Part shown: one piece after another, positions 56,345 through 64,000 of the stretch
Layout: every line of letters starts with the position of its first letter
Position numbering within the stretch: the stretch's first letter is position 1
NCBI GenBank assembly: GCA_022559845.1
Contig: CM040118.1
Span: 163,762,331 to 163,826,330 of the forward strand
Length of the DNA: 64,000 nucleotides
Reading direction: 5' to 3'
DNA from: Amorphophallus konjac
Taxonomy: Eukaryota > Streptophyta > Magnoliopsida > Alismatales > Araceae
Program-made: the position numbers and the translations under genes
The notes under the pieces: model-generated
Database searches by the model: none
What the model saw: only the letters and a program-made list of their open reading frames with translations
What the model was told of the DNA's origin: nothing

Positions 56345-58324
56345 CTACTGGAGATACTCAACCCACCTGCTATGACGCGCATTAAGCTTCTTTTGGGAAG
56401 GGAGGAACCTCAAAGCCTCTTGATCAGAGTACAAGACAAACTCCTGATGTAAAAGATAGTGCCTCCAATGCCTAAGAGCCTGAACAACTGCGTAGAATTC
56501 TTTATCATAAGTGGAGTATCGCAGTTTCGCGTCATTCAGCTTCTCACTGAAGTATGCGACCGGGTGGGCCTCCTGACTCAACACTCCTCCAATCCCTACA
56601 CTCGACGCATCACAAGAGACCTTAAACACCTTCGAGAAATCTGGCAATCGAAGGATTGGTGTCTGGGTCATGCGCTCCTTGATGTCCTTGAAGGTAGCAA
56701 CAGTGGCCTTAGTCCATACAAACGTGCCCTTCCGAATACAGTCTGTGATAGGGGCAGTGACGGAGCTAAATCCACAGATGAAATGACAATAGAACGTCGC
56801 GAGGCCATGGAAGCTGCGAATATCATGGACCGTATGGGGTTCCGACCACTCAACAATGGCCCGGACCTTCTCCGGATCAACGGAGACCCCAGTACTAGAC
56901 AAAATAAAACCCAAGAAGGTAAGCTGAGGTGTCATGAAGGCACATTTCTGTGGGTTTGCAAACAACTACTCTCGCCTCAAAAGCAGACAGACCTACCGTA
57001 GATGGTCCAAGTGGTCCCCTTTAGTGCAACTTTATATAAGGATATCATCAAAATACACAACCACAAAGACTCCAATGAATGGTCGAAGGACCTGAGTCAT
57101 GAGTCGCATGAAGGTGCTAGGGGCATTGGTCAACCCAAAGGGCATAACCAACCACTCATATAGACCATCTTTGGTCTTAAATGCGGTCTTCCACTCATCA
57201 CATGGCCTAATCCTCACCTGGTGGTAGCCACTCTTAAGATCGATCTTCGAGAAGATAGTGGCACCGGCCATCATGTCTAGCATATTATATAGGCGGGGAA
57301 TAGGGAACATGTACTTCATGATAATTTTGTTGATGGCACGACTATCAATGCACATTATCCACGTGCCATCTTTTTTTGGGGCGGGTAATGCGGGAACAGC
57401 ACACGGACTCATGCTGTCCCGAACAGACCCTCTCTGCATCAACCCATCGACCTGCCGCTTTAGCTCGGCATGTTCCGTGGGACTCATGTGATAGTGAGGA
57501 AGATTGGGCAATGAGGAGCCCGGAATCAGGTCGATAGCATACTGAATATCCCGCATGAGTGGGAGTCCCTCGAGAAGCTCCTCGGGAAAAATATCAACGA
57601 ACTCCTGCAGAATAGGAATGACATCGGGTGGGAGTTCACCCTCGGAGTTTGGCTCCACCTCTCAGACCGTAATAGCAAACACAGGGCTGCCCCTACTAGC
57701 CTCCCGCTCCATTTCTCGGGAGCTAATCATCATCAACTTCCTAGAAGAGGGTTCGCCTGTGCTCGATGTAACGGTCATGGCCCTAGCTGGGGATGGGGTA
57801 CTGGGTCTCGGGACGGAAGGCTCCGGAGTACTAGGACCAGTAGGACCCCTAACTGAAGGCTTCTTGGGCTGAGAGGGGTGGAGGGTAATCCGCTGGCCAC
57901 CATGGTTGAAGGTACAGGTGTTTGACTGGCCATGGAGTGTGACATCCCGATCAAATAACCATGGCCTACCAAGAATAATATTGTCCACCTCTATGGGGAG
58001 TACATCACACCAGATCTCATCACGGTAGGCATGGAACTGCAGTGGGACCAAACACCGCACCCTGATCGGAATGGAGGTGGAATCCACCCATGATACTCGA
58101 TAGGGGCAAGGATGGTCCACGGGAGTAAGACCATGACGAGAGACAGCGCCCATGGAGATTGCATTGATACAACTCCCACTATCGATAATCACCTTACACA
58201 CTTGCCCGCCCAGCCTACAGTATGTATGAAAGATGGTGGTCCGACGCCAGTCATCACTGGCCTGTGGCTGGGTGAAAATACACCTAACGACCCCCAAGTG
58301 GGTATCGTCCGAATGCTGGGCATC
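56345..58324 (-). pseudogene. pol: TE9 protease, reverse transcriptase and RNase H
   Basis: The protease has VIIDSGSCINAIS (Asp-Ser-Gly at 58175-58183) and ILGRPWLFDRDV. RT has [61 protein letters not shown] and the catalytic YFDDILI near 57050. RNase H has VSCDASSVGIGGVLSQ, YSTYDKEFYAVVQALRHW and LYSDQEALRFL. Stops lie at 57662, 57032, two more near 57000-56965, and 56345. The frame is kept throughout. Confidence 0.92.
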
Positions 58325-59740
58325 CTAGCCATCTCCTTCAGTCTCATAGAACTCGTCAGCTAGCTCCGCATCTGCTTCATAGCTGACTAACACAAGATCT
58401 GAAGAGGTGGCGTCCCCGACCTGTGTGTCCCCAATGACAAGAGACTGGCGAGTGGGACACTGGTTGGCGAAATGGCCAAACCCATTGCAGCGATAACACT
58501 GTTGCCGTGATCCACTAGGCTCCCCGATCAAAGGTCCATTACCCTTATCTTCCCGACGAATAGGAGAAGTAGGCAACAAGGAATGAGCAACGGGTGCGGG
58601 TGCCGGTGGACGGGCCGTGGGTGCCGTGGGTTGGGGACGAGGAGGGATATCCCTCGGAGGTGGAGGGCGAGGCCTAGGAGCGAATGGCTCAGTACGAGTG
58701 GGCTCCTGAAGTCGAGCCATGGGGGCCCTCGGGTACGTGCCTGAAGAGCCACGAGGCCCGACACTACGAAGGGGAAAGGGGCCCAACCGATGGGTAGGCT
58801 CAAACTCGGCCTCGATTTGCTCCAATTCGAGAGCAACCTGATATGCCTATTCCAAAGTGGTCACATTGCGGTGGAAAAGTTCATATTGGTAATTCGGCCG
58901 CAGACCTCTTCGAAAGCGCGAGATGGTCATGGTGCTCTCTTCCGTAACTCCACACCGTAAATAATACTCATCAAACTCGGCGGTGTACTCAGTCACGGAT
59001 CTGCTCCCTTGGGTGAGATTTTGCCATTTATCTATGAGACGTTGGTGGTATGTGACAGGAAGGTATTTCTGCCTCAACTTGATTTTCATGTCATCCCAAG
59101 TACCGATCGGGGGTTGACGTCGCTGCATCAACAGGCTCTCAACATTTGTCCAATAGGTTTGCGCCTGCCCTTGCAGCTTCATCTTTGCGTAGAGAACTCT
59201 TCAGTGGTCCGTCATATCAAACCACTCAAAGTACCGGTCCATGCCGGCCTCCCAATCTAAATAGATCTTTCGGTCCAAGGACCTGCTAAAAATAGGAGGG
59301 TCCGCACGCACGCTCCTAAGAACGCGGTCGTCATCATCGTCATCATGATTCTGTCGTTGGTTTTGATGACCATAACCCCCTTGTTCATTATCAGATGCAT
59401 AGTCATCCACCTCGTGCACCTGCTGCCTCCCAACATCTACCCCATGAGCCCTTAGCACAGTAGGTTGCTGAGCCGGCTCTTGTTGGCCATTCGTCGACGC
59501 GGGTTGTGCCGCCACTGGGGCCCTCTCAAGGACAACAATCCTCCCTACAAGACCCTGGATGGACTAGTCCGATGCTTCGGCCCGATCCTCTAGGGCTTTC
59601 ATTCTCCCTTCTAGACACGTTCCTACGCCATCTTGACGCATACTAAGACCATCCATACGCGTATCGAGATGATCCATGAGGGCTTGGAACATCTCAACAG
59701 TCGAGGGCTCATCGGAACTGCGGGCTCGGGAATCTGCCAT
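58325..59740 (-). pseudogene. gag: TE9 gag
   Basis: It starts MADSRARSSDEPS at ATG 59740. An upstream in-frame ATG at 59809 would add 23 unlikely residues. An acidic segment is followed by the capsid (RSLDRKIYLDWEAGMDRYF, KMKLQGQAQTYWTNVES, RLIDKWQNLTQGSRSV and RFRRGLRPNYQYELF). A proline-rich linker follows, then one CCHC knuckle (CYRCNGFGHFANQC, 58457-58498). In-frame stops lie near 59561, 59201, 58847 and 58325. All keep the frame, so they are point changes. Gag runs directly into the protease. Confidence 0.9.
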
Positions 59741-60075
59741 AGGTGGTGGCGGCGAGTATTGGGTGCCTCGACGGGTGGGCATGCAACTGACACACGGACT
59801 AGGAGGCACAGACTAATGCGAACATAGACTAATGCAAAGATGATGCACCTAGACTTAGCCAATATCCGGTACGTGGCGGAGGGTCGACCCGAAGATCTCC
59901 TCGACGCGAGTGTGTGGCCTTCCCGATAGGCGTAACCTAACATTCGTGCAACACCTTTTAATATACCGGGTTATAGGGATGAAATGCGACCCAAAAAAAA
60001 CACTTTTTTTAAAACAATGATGATCCTAGACTCGACTTAGACCATGCTATGGTGACTACCCTAGACTCGACTCGC

Positions 60076-60087
60076 TCTGATACCAAA
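60076..60087 (-). other. TE9 primer binding site, tRNA-Met
   Basis: The minus strand reads TGGTATCAGAGC, three bases after the 5' LTR. Confidence 0.88.
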
Positions 60088-60090
60088 CTG

Positions 60091-62387
60091 ATGCGGGATG
60101 GACATAGGGACTTACTCTAAGTAATGCAGACCTCGAACTCTAAGTGCAGACGCCACCAGCAACATACGAATAGGAGAGACACTTTGGCCCGACACTAAGA
60201 GTTCCTATGGGCTATACATCGCTAACAGAAACGTAAGCTCACTCATCGTCCCAGGCGAGGGAAAGCGTGGATCCGCGCGGTTGAGAAACCGGCAGAGTCA
60301 AGGGTGGTCGACTCACTTCCGTGCTCGGATCGAGCCATGGGACGGGTCACTCCCTCGCTCACAACGGTGACATGAACTCACAGGCTAGGTTCCTAACGCA
60401 CTCACAGCGGCATATGACCATATACTAGCTAAGAAAATGTAATGCCAAGAAGTTAAGACCGTACCTCCATGCTCCCGGTGTGGGGAAGACAACCCCGGCC
60501 AAATCCGTACTCCCGGGTAACAAATTTTTACTGCGGTACAAAGTTTCGACCCACTCTATGCAGGGAGGTAACAGGTCACATGTAAGGCCCGGAAGTATCG
60601 GGAATTAGGTTGACGGGCAACATCTTGATTTCGCTCCGTCGGTGCCGAAACCCGCATTTTGGTGCTGTTTGGACGACGCGATCTGCTAGTTCGTGGGGCC
60701 CACGTACTGCTCGATCCTCCGGATCTGACGGGGTGGGTCCAGCTATGAAGGTGACACCTGGTGGCGCACTCCCCAGGACAGCGGCCTGGCTGGAACACCG
60801 GTCGGAGGCCGGGTGGCTCCGATCTTCACTTGTAAGAGTTGCTGTCCACAGATCTGAAACTCTGTTTCAGACCCGCGTGCTCTGGCGAAAAGGCTTGCTG
60901 CGACCAGCACCGACGTTGGATTGGTATGAAACTGGTGCCGTTGGAATGCTGACTCAAAATCCTTCGACCCTCCGTGGTTCCAGGAATTTCATTGGGGCCA
61001 TAATTTTGATGGCAGAGTTTTGAATAGGGTTGTGCTTAGTCTCGGATCTGGTCAGGCAGACTGAGATCTCACTGAGAACAGGTGTTGACCACGATGTAGA
61101 CCTCCGATTTGGGTGTTGAGTTCTTCAGGAAAGTTGTAGTGGGGAGAGTGAGGAAGACGCGGATATTTTTTGGGAAAATTAAGGTGGAGGTTTGGATGGG
61201 GAAAAGTATTTTCTAGAACCGGGTGGTCAGATCTGGACAGCAGAGATAGAACTGATTTTGGGATCTAACAGTGATTTTTAAAAATAGGTAAAGGACTCCA
61301 GAAATTCCAAGAAAATTCTTGGATAATAAGGGTAGTGGACAGAACCCCCAATTAAATTAGAGACTCAAACAAATAAGGGGAAGGGGGTCGAAATGGGGAA
61401 ATACAGGGTTGTTGTGACACAGGAAAGAAAACTGGCAAATCTGGAAGGAGGGGGAGCACGAAAATGGAAAAATGGAAAATAAAGGCTAGAAATTCCACGA
61501 ATTTTCCTGGGACATGGGTTAGACCTCTAGAACTCACCCTGAAGATTTGGAACCTATTAGATCTTGAGGCTGAAAGTTAATATTCCGGGAATAGTGGGCT
61601 GTCCTGTGTGGACAGAACTCTGACGATAGTGGCGGTGGTGCGACGGCGGCACGATGGCGGCGGCGGCGGCGATGGCGATCTCACGAACTCATAGAAGAGG
61701 CGTCTCACCTCAGAAACACAGCCTTCCCAGCTGCAAAAGAGGGAGAGAGGAGAGAGATAGGGGGCGGCCCTTGCTCTTGGAAGAAATTCCACAATATTCT
61801 TTGCATTAATTTCATCAATAATGAAAATACATGCCATTTTTATGAAATACCAAAAGACACTAACTATCCCTAAATCTAGGATTGGGGAGGGGTAAAAGAG
61901 GGAGTTCAAATTTATTTCTTGCATGTGGTTTGGAACCAAATAAAACAAAAATACAAACCTAATAAACTATATTATACATGGGGCACCCCCTTGACTTCTT
62001 GCTTCCAACTTTGAAAATTTTCACCCTTTGTCCCCCCCTTGGTCCAACTCTTCTAGAAGCCCACCTTGGAGGGTTGACTGACCCCACATGGGCCCTAGGG
62101 CTGAGGTGGATCAATAGGAGAAGGGATGAGGGGCCCGCGGGACCCAGGTGGTCTCAAATTACAAATAAACCCATATTACATTCCGAAGTACAATCCAAAT
62201 AAAACCAAATAAACACACATTACACACAAACAAAATCCCAGTAAATAATATAAATACTAAGACTCAAGGGGGAGACTCCAAACTGTCTCCGAGCCAGATA
62301 GAAGCTGATGTAGCTTGAGTGGTGCTCCACGTACGGTACCGACAGCTCGCCGGTTCCTGCTTCTCGCTCGCTCTAGTATCCGCACCA
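60091..62387 (-). repeat. TE9 5' LTR
   Basis: The promoter LTR. The position equivalent to the TATA box of the other copy has changed (TAAAAATG on the minus strand near 61837), so its promoter may be weakened. It includes a GGC-repeat stretch near 61660. Confidence 0.95.
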
Positions 62388-62441
62388 CTTCATGATATTT
62401 CCTGGCCTTGAGATGATGTGACACGGGAAAGGGGGGGCTAT

Positions 62442-62453
62442 GCTCTGATACCA
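62442..62453 (-). other. TE10 primer binding site, tRNA-Met
   Basis: The minus strand reads TGGTATCAGAGC, three bases from the LTR end. Only ~50 bases separate it from the TE9 insertion point. Confidence 0.85.
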
Positions 62454-62456
62454 ATT

Positions 62457-64000
62457 TGAAGTGAAACGACCCCTTGGACCTAGATTCACAAGCAATCAAA
62501 CCGAAAGACAGATACACTCTAGCTGGTTCACCCGCGTAGCGCTCACTCGAGTATGTAGGTGGACCGGCGAAGATGATGAGGGTCCGAGGTTGGACCCTGT
62601 GGTTACAGGGTACAGCTAGCTTGGGGAAGACCCCAATGGGCCAGGTATGCCCAATTCACGGGCGGCCAGCACGCCGAGGGCGTGGGATGAAGGGTAACTC
62701 TCACAACTCGCCCGCGGTGGCATTCAATTAATTGAATAATTGGAGCGAGCACTCTCTCACTGCCGATGGAGCAACCAGAAATATTACTAAGCTAAGAAAT
62801 GATGAAACCAACATGGGATGGGGCCCAAAAATCACCTGGTTGGCATGAAGATGCTGATCTCGGTCGGAGACGAGGCGAGTGGGGAAGCGTGGGTATACCC
62901 CGCACGCTGTGCCGGTGAAGCTTCAACCTGATCTAACAAGTTACAATCACTACGCCCCTTGCAAGGGGGTTGGACTAGGGGTGGGGGACTATAGGATTAC
63001 AAGTAAACACTACCTCCCACAGGGAGGGGCTTTAAGCTGACCAAGCGGGGCAAGGGAACTTAAGATAAAGTCGAATTGTCGAGATACACCGGTTCTGGCC
63101 ACTTCTGGAATAGTCAGAGAGGAAGGCGATGACGGCACTGCCACAGACTCCACCAACTTCAGATGATAATGGGACCAGCGCCAAAATGTCGTGGGTTGAC
63201 CCAAGAAGATGCCCAAATTTCTGGAGATTATTCTGATGCCGACGGTGGCCGAGGCGGGGTCGGAACCAGGGCTGGTTGGACCTGGCTCTGGATGTCCCAG
63301 AACATCTACTACTGGAAGAAGTGGCCGCCACGAACACTCCCCGAGTCCGATGAGGGCGGGACCAGAGCCGTTGCGATCATGGACAAGTCCTCTTCGATCA
63401 GAGACCAACGGGGTCACCGGAGGAGGTCGGAGTAGACCACAAGAACCAGAATGATGGGAAGGGTCGGATCTGGCTCAAGGGAAGCTGACCTGCGCACTCC
63501 GGGGAGAAAATTTGGAAATCTGTGCTCTGAGATCCAAATGGCTCCCTTCTTGTTGGTGCTGATAGAGGGCATGGAGGAGAAGACCTCAGCCAAAAATCAC
63601 GTAAAAGTCATCTTGGAGCAGCCGTGGTCGCTTCTTCTCTTGGCTTCTGGTTCTCCGCCGGAGCAATTCTGCTCAGTCGGGGGAGATTGGCTCCTCTGGG
63701 CAGTAGGGACCTCAAATGATGGCGAGACCACCTCTCCTACGAAGCAGCCTTGATGAGCTTTCCAGAAATATAGGGTTTTCCACCAAGAACTTTGTGGAGA
63801 CGACGGGACAGCCTCTGTAACCAGAAGCTTCTCTGCTGCCGGCGAGCTACTGCTGGGTCTGAAGTTGGCCGATGGTGAAAGGACCAAGAGGGGGCGAGAT
63901 ACAGTGAGGGGGTGGGTGCTAATGGCTATGGGAGATGGAGGAGGGGGTGTTAGGGGTTGGTGGGGGTGGTTGGGAGATGGAGGGGACAGAGCTAGCAGGT
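62457..64000 (-). repeat. TE10: 5' LTR (U5 side), related to TE4 LTR, runs off window
   Basis: On the minus strand it ends CGTTTCACTTCA, followed by AAT and the primer site. About 62880-63350, read on the minus strand, clearly matches the TE4 LTR near 19120-19500 (shared phrases gcttaaagcccctccctg, aggtagtgttt, cccctagtccaac). The ends and the distal part differ, so it is a related family rather than the same one. The U3 end lies beyond 64000. No gene is seen here; ORFs are short and on both strands. Confidence 0.75.

Larger units (their letters stand above)
52437..62387 (-). mobile_element. TE9: complete Ty3/gypsy chromovirus with chromodomain
   Basis: The element is 9,951 bases, with LTRs of 2,280 (left) and 2,297 (right) bases and perfect CTTCA duplications (52432-52436 and 62388-62392). 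A tRNA-Met primer site lies beside the right LTR. Gag, protease, RT, RNase H, integrase and chromodomain lie in one frame from 59740 to ~54740, broken by about ten stops. The coding ends resemble TE4. The LTRs do not. Confidence 0.95.
15000..62456 (-). mobile_element. TE3: old Tat/Ogre-like Ty3/gypsy element, heavily nested
   Basis: The minus-strand order is a pol remnant (52436 to 46988), a tandem-repeat 3' UTR (46985 to 17137), a polypurine tract and a 3' LTR fragment. RT with YIDD, two RNase H regions and an integrase without a chromodomain identify the Tat lineage, where repeat arrays between pol and the 3' LTR are well known. TE4, TE5 (with TE6 and TE7 inside), TE8 and TE9 are all inserted in it. 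Gag and protease are missing. The bases right of TE9 belong to, or abut, the TE10 LTR and primer site, so the true 5' limit of TE3 is uncertain. Confidence 0.7.

Noticed and set aside
62457..64000. TE10 LTR as the 5' LTR partner of 15000-17011
   Set aside because: No similarity found by eye over the regions that should overlap, and the first bases differ.

Overview
The window looks like intergenic heterochromatin from a large, transposon-rich flowering-plant genome. Every recognisable coding segment belongs to a plant retroelement: Ty3/gypsy chromoviruses, Tat-lineage Ty3/gypsy elements carrying a second RNase H, and an L1-type LINE with an RNase H tail. Primer binding sites match initiator tRNA-Met or the Tat-type TGGCGCCA site. 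I found no host gene, tRNA, rRNA or CRISPR array. The species cannot be named from sequence alone. Element names TE1 to TE10 are mine.

Layout. (1) 1-14994: the 3' part of a plus-strand chromovirus with a chromodomain and ~3.2 kb LTRs (TE1, Tekay/Del-like). Its integrase is split at 287/11275 by a complete minus-strand member of the same family (TE2, 288-11269, target duplication CTTAT). (2) 15000-62456: a large, old minus-strand Tat-like element (TE3). It is made of a 3' LTR fragment (15000-17011), a polypurine tract, a tandem-repeat 3' UTR and decayed integrase, RNase H and RT remnants (46988-52436). The repeat block is opened by TE4 (17522-25043, plus strand) and TE5 (26973-46031). The pol remnant is opened by a solo LTR (TE8, 47497-49445) and by a complete chromovirus (TE9, 52437-62387, minus strand). 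(3) 62457-64000: the U5 side of another minus-strand LTR with its primer site (TE10). Its sequence is related to the LTR of TE4.

The nest is four deep: TE3 > TE5 > TE6 > TE7. TE5 is an inverted pair of LTR 3' ends. TE6 is a LINE (28526-45407) inserted in one arm of TE5. TE7 is an 11.1 kb Tat/Retand-like element (28531-39627, target duplication GTGGG) inserted at the 5' edge of the LINE. Five-base target duplications, or a LINE poly(A) tail plus an imperfect 8-base duplication, define most joints.

Functionally, TE2, TE7 and TE9 carry gag, protease, RT, RNase H and integrase for self-copying, but all have in-frame stop codons. TE4 is the least ordinary element. One reading frame joins a gag capsid segment, about 500 residues of unrecognised sequence and an integrase C-terminus with a partial chromodomain; protease, RT, RNase H and the integrase core are all missing. 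TE7 also carries, on the opposite strand, a long antisense ORF with a clean 77-nt intron and a poly(A) signal. Behind it lies a separate TATA-type promoter pointing the same way. Other points of interest are the hairpin-prone satellite in the 3' UTR of TE3, GC-rich dyad arrays and conserved CAG/GTAAGT motifs in the TE1/TE2/TE5 LTR family, and the two opposed 3.2 kb LTRs at 8073-14994.
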